Assembly: GCA_025960445.1 (NCBI GenBank)
Contig: JAICIT010000002.1
Span: forward strand, 1-22,716
DNA: 22,716 bases
Reading direction: 5' to 3'
Source of the DNA: Bradyrhizobium sp.
GTDB taxonomy: Bacteria > Pseudomonadota > Alphaproteobacteria > Rhizobiales > Xanthobacteraceae
The position numbers and the translations under genes are program-made. Positions 1 to 8,919 of this stretch are shown piece by piece. The notes under the pieces were generated by a model. That model searched no databases. It worked only from the letters and a program-made list of their open reading frames with translations, and was not told where the DNA came from. The first letter of the stretch is position 1, and every line of letters starts with the position of its first letter.

Positions 1-134
1 GTCCCGATCTTGATTTCGGTATCGGAGGCGCCTGGACTGTAGTGCTTTTGCGCCAGCACCGGAGCGCTGAAAATCAAAGCGCACGCCAAGAGCGCGGCAG
101 TGGCAAGAGTCGAACGGTCGCTCGAGAAAGCCAT
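1..134 (-). CDS. ABC transporter periplasmic substrate-binding protein, N-terminal fragment
   Basis: Only the first 44 codons are inside the window; the gene continues past base 1. Translation from the ATG at 134 gives a signal peptide (charged start MAFSSDRS, a hydrophobic stretch rich in Ala and Leu, then a likely cleavage site at VLA-QKHY). The mature start QKHYSPGASDTEIKIG closely resembles the opening of branched-chain amino acid type (Leu/Ile/Val-binding-like) solute receptors, which are very numerous in Bradyrhizobium. A strong Shine-Dalgarno, GGGAGG, sits about 7 nt before the ATG. Such proteins bind a small solute in the periplasm and deliver it to an ABC permease. The solute cannot be inferred from this fragment. 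It lies downstream of the alcohol dehydrogenase gene on the same strand, but a 72-nt gap and its own strong ribosome site suggest a separate unit. Confidence 0.8.
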   Translation of the reverse strand, partial: MAFSSDRSTLATAALLACALIFSAPVLAQKHYSPGASDTEIKIG

Positions 135-153
135 CGAAGTCCTCCCAGCTAAG

Positions 154-194
154 CGAGGCTTACTTGGCGCTCTACCTCTGTTTTCGAGGCTTAC
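154..194. repeat. 10-bp direct repeat upstream of the substrate-binding protein gene
   Basis: CGAGGCTTAC occurs exactly at 154-163 and again at 185-194, 31 bp apart start to start, which is about three helical turns. Both copies lie in the 72-nt gap between the alcohol dehydrogenase stop and the start of the binding-protein gene. This is the place where a promoter or regulator site for the latter would sit. The repeat is seen directly; a regulatory role is inference. Confidence 0.4.
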
Positions 195-206
195 GAGTGC
201 TGTGCC

Positions 207-1265
207 TCAATTCTTCAGAACCACGCGGCCCACGACTTTTCCAGCCCGCAATTGGTCTATCCATTTTTGTACGTCCGCCATGGGCTCTTCTTTCATGGGC
301 GTCGGCTTGATCTTGCCGGCGCGGGCGAGCGCCATCAATTCATAAGCCTCTGCAAGTGTTCCGACCATGAAACCTTCAATAGTCATTCGCTTGTAGATCC
401 ATTGTACCATCGGCAGGCTGAAATTACCTCCCATCAAGCCCGACACGACGATCTTGCCGCCGCGCGCGAGTACGGAAACCGCAAATGCCATCGACTTCTC
501 ATTGCCGGCGAAGTCAACGATCTCGTCAAATCCGCCCTCGGTTTCCTTGATGATCCGTTTGGCGATGTCCGCTTCAGCGGGATCGTAGGCGAAGTCTGCG
601 CCGTTGTTGAGCGCCGCCTCACGCGCGGCCTCGCTCAAATCCGCTACAGAGATTTTTTGCTTGAACATCGCCTGCGCGAAAGCCAGTCCCATCATGCCGA
701 CGCCACCCAGCCCGATCAGCAGCAGATTACGCTGCCGTGGTCGATCAACCAGCCGCCTCAGCGCTCCGTAAGCAGTGACGCCGGAGCACATCAGGGTCGC
801 CGCCTGGTTGACCGGCAGCGGATCGTAGTCGAGCAGGTATTTTGCGTCGGGTACAAGCACATGGCTGGCGAACCCGCCATCGATGGAGACTCCGAGAAAA
901 CGTTGCTTGAGGCACAGATTTTCGTCGCCATTGGCACAATCGCGACATTGACCACAACCGATCCATGGAAACACCGCTTTCCTCGCGCCGATCAGTTCTC
1001 TAGGGACCTCCGATCCGACTTCCTCGACGATCCCGGCAATCTCGTGCCCGAGCGTGAACGGCAGCGTCATGCCCCGAGTTGTGTCCAGCCGCCTGCCGCC
1101 GCCGAGGTCGGCATAGCCGTCCTGGATGTGCAGGTCGGAATGGCACAGGCCGCAACGCTCGATGCCGACCAGAACTTCTCTGCCTTGCGGCTTCGGTGTT
1201 TCGACGATGGTTTCGCACAACGGCGCGTCGAACTTGACTAATGATTGACGTCGCATCAGCGCCAT
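207..1265 (-). CDS. zinc-dependent alcohol dehydrogenase (medium-chain family)
   Basis: A 352-residue zinc-type medium-chain dehydrogenase, expected to oxidise an alcohol or reduce an aldehyde with NAD(H) in the cytoplasm. Catalytic zinc ligands are visible as Cys41 in GLCHSDLH and His73-Glu74 in GHE. The structural zinc site is Cys104, Cys107, Cys110 and Cys118. A Rossmann motif LGGVGMMG follows in the middle, and length is normal for the family. I start at the ATG at 1265 because GAGGAG lies 7 nt upstream. A longer frame would begin at a TTG at 1280, but that codon lies within the ribosome site itself. The gene is the last of the lptF-to-rsmA run, 11 nt after the rsmA stop, and its ribosome site overlaps that stop. 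It has no obvious functional link to its neighbours. The substrate is not predictable. Confidence 0.85.
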   Translation of the reverse strand: MALMRRQSLVKFDAPLCETIVETPKPQGREVLVGIERCGLCHSDLHIQDGYADLGGGRRLDTTRGMTLPFTLGHEIAGIVEEVGSEVPRELIGARKAVFPWIGCGQCRDCANGDENLCLKQRFLGVSIDGGFASHVLVPDAKYLLDYDPLPVNQAATLMCSGVTAYGALRRLVDRPRQRNLLLIGLGGVGMMGLAFAQAMFKQKISVADLSEAAREAALNNGADFAYDPAEADIAKRIIKETEGGFDEIVDFAGNEKSMAFAVSVLARGGKIVVSGLMGGNFSLPMVQWIYKRMTIEGFMVGTLAEAYELMALARAGKIKPTPMKEEPMADVQKWIDQLRAGKVVGRVVLKN

Positions 1266-1276
1266 AGCGCGTCTCC

Positions 1277-2143
1277 TCAAATAGCGGTCGGTTTTGTTTT
1301 CCGTATATCGGTCAATTCGCGGGCCATGGCAACGAAGCCACTGACCGGAATGGTCTCGGCGCGCCGAGTCGGATCGACGTCCGCGGCGGCAGCCAGCCGC
1401 GCCGGATCGACTGCGAGCGACTTGAGACTTTGCCGGAGCATTTTTCGACGCTGGCCGAAAGCCGCCGCCGCGACCTGCTCGAGCGCACGGCGATCGCAGA
1501 CCTGCGGAGCCGGGCGGGGAATCAGTCGCACGACCGACGAGGTCACCTTCGGTTGCGGCACAAAGGCGCTTGGAGAAATGTCGAACAAAATCTTTGTTTC
1601 AGCGCGCCAATTCGCGAGCACCGCGAGCCGCCCATAAGCCTCCTCGTTCTCGTGCGCAACGATACGCTCGGCCACCTCGCGCTGAAACATCAACACCATC
1701 ATATCGTACCAGGGCGGCCACGGCTCGATCGAAAGCCAGTCTATCAGCAGCGCGGTGGCGATGTTGTAAGGCAGGTTCGCAACGATCCTGGCTTTGGTGC
1801 CACCGAGCATCGGCGCTGGATCGAAACTCTGAGCGTCCGCGCACACGATTTGCAGCCGTCCGGGATATCGTCTTGAGATAGCTTCCAGTGCCGGAAGGGC
1901 GCGCTGGTCGCGCTCGACCGCGATCACGCGGCGCGCGCCGAGGGCCAGCAGCGCGCGCGTGAGCCCACCGGGACCGGGGCCGACTTCCACGATGGTGGCA
2001 TCGTCCAGAGGACCTGCCGCGCGCGCAATCCGCGCGGTGAGATTGAGGTCGAGTAAAAAGTTCTGGCCAAGCGATTTTCGCGCGGATAGAGCGTGCTCGC
2101 GAATGACCTCGCGGAGCGGTGGCAGATCGTCGATTGCGCTCAT
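1277..2143 (-). CDS. rsmA: 16S rRNA (adenine1518-N6/adenine1519-N6)-dimethyltransferase RsmA (KsgA)
   Basis: This 288-residue protein matches the KsgA/Dim1 family, which dimethylates two adjacent adenines in the helix 45 loop of 16S rRNA during late 30S assembly, using S-adenosylmethionine. Visible motifs are SLGQNFL near residue 24, the SAM-binding [11 protein letters not shown] around 52-62, the acidic residue in AVERD around 75-79, and the catalytic NLPY at 123-126. Length is normal. The start ATG at 2143 overlaps the pdxA stop as ATGA, so translation is probably coupled to pdxA. The pdxA-rsmA adjacency is conserved in many proteobacteria. Loss of this methylation confers kasugamycin resistance in known members. 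Confidence 0.96.
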   Translation of the reverse strand: MSAIDDLPPLREVIREHALSARKSLGQNFLLDLNLTARIARAAGPLDDATIVEVGPGPGGLTRALLALGARRVIAVERDQRALPALEAISRRYPGRLQIVCADAQSFDPAPMLGGTKARIVANLPYNIATALLIDWLSIEPWPPWYDMMVLMFQREVAERIVAHENEEAYGRLAVLANWRAETKILFDISPSAFVPQPKVTSSVVRLIPRPAPQVCDRRALEQVAAAAFGQRRKMLRQSLKSLAVDPARLAAAADVDPTRRAETIPVSGFVAMARELTDIRKTKPTAI

Positions 2144-3144
2144 GCCGGCTGTGTCGCCGCCATCCGGGCGGCCAGCCGCAATGCGGCGATCAGGCTCGAT
2201 GGATTGGCGCGGCCGGTACCCGCAATGTCAAAGGCCGTTCCATGATCCGGTGATGTGCGAATGAAGGGTAGTCCTAGCGTTACGTTGACAGCGTCGTCAA
2301 ACGCCAGTGTTTTGACAGGGATCAGCGCCTGATCGTGATACATGCAGAGCGCGCAGTCGTACGTCTTGCGCGCCGCCTCGTGAAACATGGTGTCCGCTGG
2401 CAGCGGCCCCCGGATATTGATGCCTTCGCCGCGCAGCGCTTCAACGGCCGGCGCCACGATGGTCTGGTCCTCACTCCCAAGCGAACCGTCCTCGCCGGCG
2501 TGGGGATTAAGTCCGGAAGCGACCAGCCTCGGATTGACCAGCCCAAATCTGGTTTTCAGATCGGCAACGACGATACGGGCTGTAGCCACGATCAAATCGC
2601 TCGAGAGCTGTGTGATGGCCTCACGCAGCGGAAGATGGATGGTCACGGGTACGACGGCGAGAGCAGGGGACCACAGCATCATGACGGGTTGCGGCGCACG
2701 CCCCTTGATCGCCGCAAGTTCTGCGAGAAACTCCGTATGCCCGGGATGCCGGAAGCCGGCGCGGTAGAGAATATTCTTTGCAATCGGATTGGTGACCACC
2801 GCACCGGCCCATCCAGCGGCTGTATCCTCGACGGCGCGACGGATTGAAGCTATCGCCGCATCTGCACTGGTGCTGTCCGGACGGCCAGGCTCGGCCGTAG
2901 CATGGTGGCCGGTGTCAACGACCGGCAGCGCATCTGCGAAAGTAGTAATTGCCTCTGCAGGCCGTACGGCGGCAGTGTTGATATCGAGCCCGATAGCTTT
3001 CGCGCGACGGTCCAGGAACTCCCGATCGCCGAGCAGGTAAAAGGGTGGAAGCTTCAGTTGCTTCCGATGCAACCAGGCGGCGAGGGTGATGTCAGGCCCT
3101 ATACCTGCGGGTTCGCCTGAGGTCAGGGCTAGCGGCTTTGCCAT
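2140..3144 (-). CDS. pdxA: 4-hydroxythreonine-4-phosphate dehydrogenase PdxA
   Basis: A 334-residue PdxA, which oxidises 4-phosphohydroxy-L-threonine with NAD(P) in the DXP-dependent route to pyridoxal 5'-phosphate. The product condenses with deoxyxylulose phosphate through PdxJ. Diagnostic motifs include [12 protein letters not shown] at the N-terminus, VTNPIAK near 117, and [10 protein letters not shown] near 135. The three expected divalent-metal histidines are at 170 (VTIHLPL), 215 (NPHAGEDG) and 270 ([11 protein letters not shown]). The C-terminal [13 protein letters not shown] motif is also present. The ATG at 3144 lies only 3 nt beyond the surA stop with no clear Shine-Dalgarno, so it probably depends on coupling. 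It overlaps rsmA by 4 nt downstream. Nothing unusual is seen. Confidence 0.96.
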   Translation of the reverse strand: MAKPLALTSGEPAGIGPDITLAAWLHRKQLKLPPFYLLGDREFLDRRAKAIGLDINTAAVRPAEAITTFADALPVVDTGHHATAEPGRPDSTSADAAIASIRRAVEDTAAGWAGAVVTNPIAKNILYRAGFRHPGHTEFLAELAAIKGRAPQPVMMLWSPALAVVPVTIHLPLREAITQLSSDLIVATARIVVADLKTRFGLVNPRLVASGLNPHAGEDGSLGSEDQTIVAPAVEALRGEGINIRGPLPADTMFHEAARKTYDCALCMYHDQALIPVKTLAFDDAVNVTLGLPFIRTSPDHGTAFDIAGTGRANPSSLIAALRLAARMAATQPA

Positions 3145-3147
3145 GCG

Positions 3148-4089
3148 TCAACGATATTCGATCATCGCGGCTTTGCGGATTTCGTTCAGATACCATTTCG
3201 ACTTCGCCTCGAATTTCTGCGCATACATCTTCTCGCGGACTTCCCTTTTCTTGGGCGTATCGACCGTGGTCGGATTGCGGCCGCAAAGCGCAACCATTTC
3301 GATACCTTGTTTCGTAACCTCGGGCGCGGTCAAATGTCCGATCGGGGTTTTGTCGAGCAACTCACGTAGAACCGGGGGTATGTCGGCCGAAGTCTTGGTG
3401 ACGGTCTCGCGTATCGCAGCGTTTGGCATCGACTTGAAGAAAGCATTGGCCTCCGCGCAGCTTTGCACCCGGTTCCGCAGTGCTTCAGCCTCTTTCTGCC
3501 TTGCCTCAATCGCCGCTGGCGCGGATCCTCGCGGGACAACCAGAACGATGGGCTGCATCTTGTACTCGAACGCGGCGCCCTGCTGCTTGTCGTCGGCTCC
3601 ATCCACCTTAGCCGCCGCCGCGACATCCTTCTCGCCAACTTGAAGGCTTTCCTTGTATCGCCCACGCACCAAACTCGTCCAAACCATGTCGGCCTTGATG
3701 CGAGCCTTCAGGGTGTCAGGCCGAATGCCCTGGCCTTCGAGGGATTTGGTCAGTTGCTCCGGCGTGATCCGCATTCTCTCGCTCATCGACGCATAGGATT
3801 GATCGATGTCGGAGCCCGTCGGGTCCACACCGAATTTTTTTGCTTCCTTGATCTTCAGTTTTTCGTCGATCAGTTCGTTAATGACCTGCTTCCGGTCCGC
3901 AACCTTGTGAGTGGTCAGATAGTTCAACTTGCTGCGCTGTTCGATATCAAAGCTGGTGATGGGATCACCATTGACCATCACGGCGACGGACTGAGCCTGC
4001 GACGTCGAGGCGCAGGTCATCAACGCGAGTGCGGCTACACAGGTTTTGATTAGACGCGAGAAGCGAAGAGAGACGGTCGTCATGGTCAT
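3148..4089 (-). CDS. surA: SurA-type periplasmic chaperone / peptidylprolyl isomerase
   Basis: A secreted SurA-like protein of about 313 residues. SurA escorts unfolded outer-membrane barrel proteins, including LptD, across the periplasm to the Bam complex. The signal peptide ends at about SQA-QSVAV, followed by the typical SurA N-terminal start VAVMVNGDPITSFDIEQR. A Lys/Glu-rich helical region and one parvulin-like domain follow, the latter with FEYKMQPIVLVVP and later IGHLTAPEVTKQGIEMVALCGR. E. coli SurA has two parvulin domains in about 428 residues; this shorter single-domain form is common in Hyphomicrobiales. The start is uncertain: no candidate has a convincing ribosome site. The ATG at 4089 (or 4083) places the signal peptide at the N-terminus. 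An in-frame ATG at 4158 would add 23 residues ahead of it. It lies between lptD and pdxA. Confidence 0.88.
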   Translation of the reverse strand: MTMTTVSLRFSRLIKTCVAALALMTCASTSQAQSVAVMVNGDPITSFDIEQRSKLNYLTTHKVADRKQVINELIDEKLKIKEAKKFGVDPTGSDIDQSYASMSERMRITPEQLTKSLEGQGIRPDTLKARIKADMVWTSLVRGRYKESLQVGEKDVAAAAKVDGADDKQQGAAFEYKMQPIVLVVPRGSAPAAIEARQKEAEALRNRVQSCAEANAFFKSMPNAAIRETVTKTSADIPPVLRELLDKTPIGHLTAPEVTKQGIEMVALCGRNPTTVDTPKKREVREKMYAQKFEAKSKWYLNEIRKAAMIEYR

Positions 4090-4175
4090 ATTCGCATTAT
4101 CAATCGGATCGATTTGCATCGTTAAAGGAAATCTAACTTCAGCAGTGGCCTTCAACATTGGCCCGATCGGAAATG

Positions 4176-6656
4176 CTACTGAAGAGCCGCGCCGGCGGCG
4201 GCGCTAGAGGAGTTGGCAAGCGTCCGCAATCCGATCTGCAGCATAAAGGCGTGGCTGAGGACCGGCGGCGTCGTGCCCGCGGCGTAGTTGTAGGAGGTGA
4301 CGTAGTTAGCTGCCAGCACGAAGCAATCGTCCACATATCCTGCACCGACGATGTACTGATTGACCTTGTTCGCTTCCAGATCCCATCGCGCAGCTCCCGT
4401 GACTACCCAGTTGGCCGCCAACTTCATCGAGGCGCTGCCCAATAATCCTTCGCGGCGGGTGAGATAACCCAACTCCGGCTGCTGGGCGTAATTGCCGTAC
4501 AGCATGCTGACCGACCAGCGATCAAAAGCTGCGCGGCCTTCAGCCTCGAAACGATTGACGTTGAGTGTCGCCTCGTCGAGCCGGGTGCGAACGCTGAAAC
4601 TGTAGGTGCGGCTGGGCGAGTAATTGACCCGAGCGACATAGTCGGATCGCGTATTCTGCAGGCCGGAATCAAGACCGGTGTTGGTCATATCCGCGACCGC
4701 GAATGAATTCAGACCAAACAGTTGATAGGACTGTCCGAACAGCACGTTGACGGCACCGCCGCGGTCGAATTGCGTGGTCGCCTGCACGCCAACATTGGCG
4801 CGACCACCACCCTCGACCCGATCGTAGCCCGAGAATTTGTCGACGCTGAATAGATTGCTGGCATCGAACACCATGCTTTGCGCGTCTTCGTTCGGAAGCT
4901 TGCCCGCATAGGATTCGTTGGGACGTATGATGACCTGTGCAATCGGTTCGACCGTCGTCGTGCCCCACGGTTGAACGTTGATAAAGGGGTATCGATATTC
5001 GAGGCCAACCGTGGGCATCGCGCGTAACGCCTGGGTATCGCCTACCGGGAGGAAGTTGGAAACGCCCGGTTGGTTCGAGATCGAAGAGTCAATCGCATCC
5101 GCGCGGATGCTGGCAAATGGTGTCCAGATTTGTCCGGCGGAATCGGTGAACGAACGCCGCCACTGTGCCTCAGCCGTCAGCCGCGTGTAGGTGCCGGGCA
5201 TTCCCCGCAGCAGGCACTGCGAGGGTAGGCGCGCCAGCGGATCGGCGGAGGCTGTCATGCACAGGCTTGCCGTATTCGCCAATGTCGTGATCGGGTCGAA
5301 GGCCGCCGTCTGGCGCGTCAAACTTGTAAAATTCGTTTTGTAGCTGAATTCTCCGCCGAGGATCGGATTGTTCAGGACGTTCGAATAATCAAGTACCGGA
5401 TGTATCACCGGCACCTGGGCCTGGTTACCCGAGTAGCTCAAATAATAAATCGTGCGAAGGTCGAAGAAGCTGCGATTGCCGACTCCCGTCAGGTAAAGCT
5501 GGGAAATCGCTTCCGTCGGCAGCGTGAGGAACGAGCCGAGCGGGTCTCTGTATTGAGCAAGCCTGTAATCGGAGAAAAACGCGTAGTCCGAGAGCAGGAC
5601 GCCATCCCAGCCCCATACCCATTTATCGTTCAGTGCGAACTGGCCCTTGGTGTCAATTCCGCCGCGGAATTGTCGATCACCCGGTTGCCCCGCGAAATCC
5701 CCGGGCTCCAACTGGTCGATGCCATAGGCGCGGATTTGGTATGAACCGCTCAACAGTCGCTGACGGAATTCACCCTGAAACAATACGCCCTGTTTGGTGG
5801 TGAAACGCGGACTGAAGGTCGCATCGTAATCCGGGGCGATGGCCCAGTAGAACGGAGTTTCAACGCCGTAGCCATAGCCCGATGCCGTGGAGAAGCCCGG
5901 CATCAAGAACCCGGTCTTCCGCTTAACCGTGGGATCGGGGGTCGAAAAATAGGGCACGTAAGCTATCGGAACGCCGAAGAACTCCAGTTGCGCGTTCTCG
6001 AAATACAGCATCTTTTCGTTTTGATCGTGAATGATGCGCGCACCTTTGACCTGCCACAATGGCGGCTTCTTCGGATCGTCCTTACAGGGAGCGCAGGCGG
6101 TGTAGACTCCGTTTTCAAAAACGGTGTAGTTGCCGCTCGACCGGTCAGCGCGCGTCGCCGCCATTCGCGTCGCATCAGCGGTGTCGACGCGAAGCGAATC
6201 CACGAATCCGTCGCGATAATCATCGCTCAGATCCATGATGTTGGCGTAAGTGATCTTTCCTTCCGCATCGGTCATGCGGATATTGCCTTCCGCATGCAGT
6301 CGTTTGGTCTTCTGATCGTAAATGACTTTATCGGCTTCGACGCTTGTCCCGTTGTAGAACATCTGCACGTTGCCGACCGCCGATACGCGCGAATTGTTGT
6401 AGTCGTAATCGACCTCGACCGCCTGAACGAGCATCCGTCCATCATTAGCGGGGTGGGGCGCGACCGGCCGCGGAGGTCTCGGATTGTAAGTGAAGCTCTG
6501 CGCCGCCGCCGGTGTCGCAACTCCCAGCGCGACGGCAAACACCAATCCAAACACCAGTGCGGTGCTGACGCCGATCAGGCGAGCACAATCGCGGCGCAGG
6601 GGCGTGCGCCGGCCAAGCACAGGCAGCCGTCTCTGCCGGGCGGCGACAGCAGCCAC
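4176..6656 (-). CDS. lptD: LPS-assembly outer membrane protein LptD
   Basis: LptD (826 residues) is the outer-membrane barrel that, with the lipoprotein LptE, inserts lipopolysaccharide into the outer leaflet. Visible parts are a signal peptide with a long Arg-rich front (1 to about 52, ending PAAA-QSF), an OstA/LptA-like jellyroll (about 75-160: MLVQAVEVDYDYNNSRVSAV and HAEGNIRM), then a large beta-barrel rich in aromatic alternating strands. I start at a GTG at 6656 because GGAGGA lies 6 nt upstream and the GTG shares a base with the lptG stop (TAGTG). An upstream in-frame extension of 22 residues lies inside lptG and is unlikely. Mature cysteines are a CxxC pair at 188/191, residues 466 and 481, and one near the end at 778, unlike the E. 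coli layout. Confidence 0.95.
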   Translation of the reverse strand: MAAVAARQRRLPVLGRRTPLRRDCARLIGVSTALVFGLVFAVALGVATPAAAQSFTYNPRPPRPVAPHPANDGRMLVQAVEVDYDYNNSRVSAVGNVQMFYNGTSVEADKVIYDQKTKRLHAEGNIRMTDAEGKITYANIMDLSDDYRDGFVDSLRVDTADATRMAATRADRSSGNYTVFENGVYTACAPCKDDPKKPPLWQVKGARIIHDQNEKMLYFENAQLEFFGVPIAYVPYFSTPDPTVKRKTGFLMPGFSTASGYGYGVETPFYWAIAPDYDATFSPRFTTKQGVLFQGEFRQRLLSGSYQIRAYGIDQLEPGDFAGQPGDRQFRGGIDTKGQFALNDKWVWGWDGVLLSDYAFFSDYRLAQYRDPLGSFLTLPTEAISQLYLTGVGNRSFFDLRTIYYLSYSGNQAQVPVIHPVLDYSNVLNNPILGGEFSYKTNFTSLTRQTAAFDPITTLANTASLCMTASADPLARLPSQCLLRGMPGTYTRLTAEAQWRRSFTDSAGQIWTPFASIRADAIDSSISNQPGVSNFLPVGDTQALRAMPTVGLEYRYPFINVQPWGTTTVEPIAQVIIRPNESYAGKLPNEDAQSMVFDASNLFSVDKFSGYDRVEGGGRANVGVQATTQFDRGGAVNVLFGQSYQLFGLNSFAVADMTNTGLDSGLQNTRSDYVARVNYSPSRTYSFSVRTRLDEATLNVNRFEAEGRAAFDRWSVSMLYGNYAQQPELGYLTRREGLLGSASMKLAANWVVTGAARWDLEANKVNQYIVGAGYVDDCFVLAANYVTSYNYAAGTTPPVLSHAFMLQIGLRTLANSSSAAAGAALQ

Positions 6657-7753
6657 TACCCGTCCTCCTGGTACAGCAAGGCCAAAAAGCCGGTGAGGCC
6701 GCCCACGAGCACGGGCAGCCACGCCGCAGCGATCGGATGCATCAAGTCAGCCTTGCTCAAATCCTCAGTTACTTTCGACAGAACATAGAGCAGAAACCCC
6801 GCTCCCACGCCACTCAAAACCATCTTTTGCACGCCGCCGAAACGGAAGAAGCGCAGGCTCACAGCGGCTGCGAGCATCACCATCGCGGCCAGCAAAAACG
6901 GCTGCGCGATGAGTTTGTGGTACTGCAGCCGGTAGCCTGCCGTGGCGAACCCGGAGCTTTCCGACGACCGGATATAGCTCGGCAGTTGCCAAAAAGACAC
7001 AGTCTCCGGCGTCGAGAAACTGTTGCGGACTTGAGCCGGGGTCAGGCTGGTCGCAAGCTCGAAGCTGTCCTGGTCGATAGGGGGAGCGTCGAGGGCGTAG
7101 CGGCGCGCGGATTTGAAGAGCCACCGCCCTTCTTTCAGCGTGGCCTCACGCGCTTCGATTCGCTCCTTGAACTGGCCGTCGCTATCGAAGCGGAACAACG
7201 TCAATCCGGTTAAGCGCACGCCCTGCTGCTCGCTGCGCGCGGCGTTGATGATGACCTGTCCATCACTGTTGACCTGGTTGATCCAGAAACCGGATGCGTC
7301 CTGAACACCGCCCCCCGGCGCGGAGCCAAACAACTCGGCTTCCATTCGCTTGGAGAGCTCGCGCAGATTCGCAGACATCGGATTGTAAACGGCGGTGGCG
7401 AAAATTCCGATCATGATCGCGCTGGCCAGCGCCGGCGCAATGAACTGCCAGGCCGAAACGCCGGCGGCGCGCGCCACCACTAGCTCAAGCCGTCGCGAAA
7501 GCGCGAGATAGCAGGTCATGGCGCCGATCAGGATGCAAAACGGCATCATCTTCTCGAGCAATTGCGGCACCCGAAACAGCGATGTCTCTGCCACCGTTAT
7601 CGCCGACGCGGAAACCAGCCCGGACGTCCTTCTAACCATTTCGATGTAGTCGACCAGTACCAGGAGCACGAAAATGCTCGCGAACACGCCAATGGCCGAG
7701 ACCACAAAACGGCCGGCAAAATATCGCCCCAGCGTGTTGGTGATCATGCTCAT
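6656..7753 (-). CDS. lptG: LPS export ABC transporter permease LptG
   Basis: A 365-residue inner-membrane permease of the YjgP/YjgQ family. LptG pairs with LptF and the ATPase dimer LptB2 (not encoded here) to extract LPS from the inner membrane and push it along the Lpt bridge to LptD. The start MSMITNTLGRYFAGRF followed by FVLLVLVDYIEMVRR is characteristic of the family. Hydrophobic segments lie near residues 15-35, 60-85, 100-125 and three more in the C-terminal 100 residues. A periplasmic beta-jellyroll region lies between (for example around FWINQVNSDGQVIINAAR). The start ATG overlaps the lptF stop as ATGA; a second ATG two codons on is also possible. No strong ribosome site is seen, consistent with coupling. 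Assignment as LptG rather than LptF rests on gene order and the N-terminal sequence. Confidence 0.93.
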   Translation of the reverse strand: MSMITNTLGRYFAGRFVVSAIGVFASIFVLLVLVDYIEMVRRTSGLVSASAITVAETSLFRVPQLLEKMMPFCILIGAMTCYLALSRRLELVVARAAGVSAWQFIAPALASAIMIGIFATAVYNPMSANLRELSKRMEAELFGSAPGGGVQDASGFWINQVNSDGQVIINAARSEQQGVRLTGLTLFRFDSDGQFKERIEAREATLKEGRWLFKSARRYALDAPPIDQDSFELATSLTPAQVRNSFSTPETVSFWQLPSYIRSSESSGFATAGYRLQYHKLIAQPFLLAAMVMLAAAVSLRFFRFGGVQKMVLSGVGAGFLLYVLSKVTEDLSKADLMHPIAAAWLPVLVGGLTGFLALLYQEDG

Positions 7754-8919
7754 GCGGTAACGGGCCGCCCAAACAGCCGTGAAAGACGCGCATTCGATTT
7801 GTTGATGGCTTCGATCAGCGCGGCTGGCGGCTCCAGCACGACGCCACCAACGATGATCCAGACGCTCACTCCGATTGAAGCCGCCAACATCAGGTACTGA
7901 AAGACGGGGGCGAGCGATGATTTCACCGCCAACACGGAGCAGGCAAACCCCGCCATCCGTAATCCGAACACCGCGAGAATGGAGCCGCCGATTGAAAAAT
8001 TGCGACTCTGACGCGTGGTGCGCGGTGCGCCAAGAAATGCAAATGTGAGCACTGCAAAAGCGAACGGGTAGATCGGCGCCATAAAGCGGTCATGCAATTC
8101 GGCGCGGAACTGGCCGGGCAATTGCAAGTAAACCGGATCATTGGCGGCGGGCACGAGCAATTCCCAGAGGTAGCGTTCGCGAATGCCCAATGTGACGTCG
8201 CGCCCCTGATTCGAGAACTTCGACATATCGAAAGCATAGCGGCCGAATGCCACCAAAGCCGGGTCCCGCTTTCCGAGTTCGAAGCGCTGCAGATTTCCGT
8301 CTTCAAGAATCAAAAACGATCCACCCTCGTTCTTCAGAACCGTTCCATGGTCGGCAATGATGCTGACACGTTCCTTTGGATCGCGGCGATCATCGACGAA
8401 GATGCCGACGAGCACGCCCCCGGGCCGCCGCTCCCGAATCCGGATCGTCAGGTTGGGATCGAGTTGCGCAAACCGGCCCGGCTGCAGGATGTTGGTCAAC
8501 ACGTCGGCGGTAATTTCAGCATCCCACCGCTTCAAGCGCCGCAGGCCGTCGGGTGCGAGATAGGACGCGATGAGAGCGACCATCACCGCGACCACCGTTG
8601 TCGCGTAAAAGAACGGCCGGAACAGCCGGAACGGCGAGAACCCGGCGGCATTCATCACGATGATTTCGGAGTCGGTCGCGAGCTTGTTCAGCGTATGCGA
8701 GATCGCAATCATCAACGCGATCGGCGAGATGATCAGCACCAGTGCCGGGATCACGAGGCTGGTGACGCCGAGAAAGGTCAGGATGGTCTGACCCTGGCTG
8801 GTCATCAGGTCGATGCCGCGCAAGGCCTGCGTGATCCAGATCACCCCTGTCAGGCTGACCAGAACCAGCGCAAACGACGCAAGCGTCGTCCGAAAAATAT
8901 ACCTGTCGATAGACCCCAT
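7750..8919 (-). CDS. lptF: LPS export ABC transporter permease LptF
   Basis: A 389-residue YjgP/YjgQ-family permease, partner of LptG. The N-terminus MGSIDRYIFRTTL followed by TGVIWITQALRGIDLM is typical of LptF. Paired transmembrane helices occur at about 10-35, 50-75 and 95-120, then the periplasmic domain (about 130-270) and three more helices near the end. I chose the ATG at 8919; an in-frame GTG at 8925 is an alternative, and neither has a strong Shine-Dalgarno. It is the first gene of the seven-gene minus-strand run and is divergent from pepA. The lptFG/pepA-holC divergent pairing is also found in E. coli, supporting the assignment. Its 3' end overlaps lptG by 4 nt. Confidence 0.93.
   Translation of the reverse strand: MGSIDRYIFRTTLASFALVLVSLTGVIWITQALRGIDLMTSQGQTILTFLGVTSLVIPALVLIISPIALMIAISHTLNKLATDSEIIVMNAAGFSPFRLFRPFFYATTVVAVMVALIASYLAPDGLRRLKRWDAEITADVLTNILQPGRFAQLDPNLTIRIRERRPGGVLVGIFVDDRRDPKERVSIIADHGTVLKNEGGSFLILEDGNLQRFELGKRDPALVAFGRYAFDMSKFSNQGRDVTLGIRERYLWELLVPAANDPVYLQLPGQFRAELHDRFMAPIYPFAFAVLTFAFLGAPRTTRQSRNFSIGGSILAVFGLRMAGFACSVLAVKSSLAPVFQYLMLAASIGVSVWIIVGGVVLEPPAALIEAINKSNARLSRLFGRPVTA

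Noticed and set aside
252..1241. 329-residue plus-strand open frame opposite the alcohol dehydrogenase
   Set aside because: It is antisense to a gene with intact zinc and NAD motifs, has no recognisable domain, and its composition is that of a GC-rich shadow frame.
6657..6722. 22-residue N-terminal extension of LptD
   Set aside because: The GTG at 6656 has GGAGGA at the right distance; the extension lies inside lptG and would push the signal peptide even further from the N-terminus.
5988..6788. 266-residue plus-strand frame opposite the lptD/lptG junction
   Set aside because: Shadow of lptD; no ribosome site or domain pattern.
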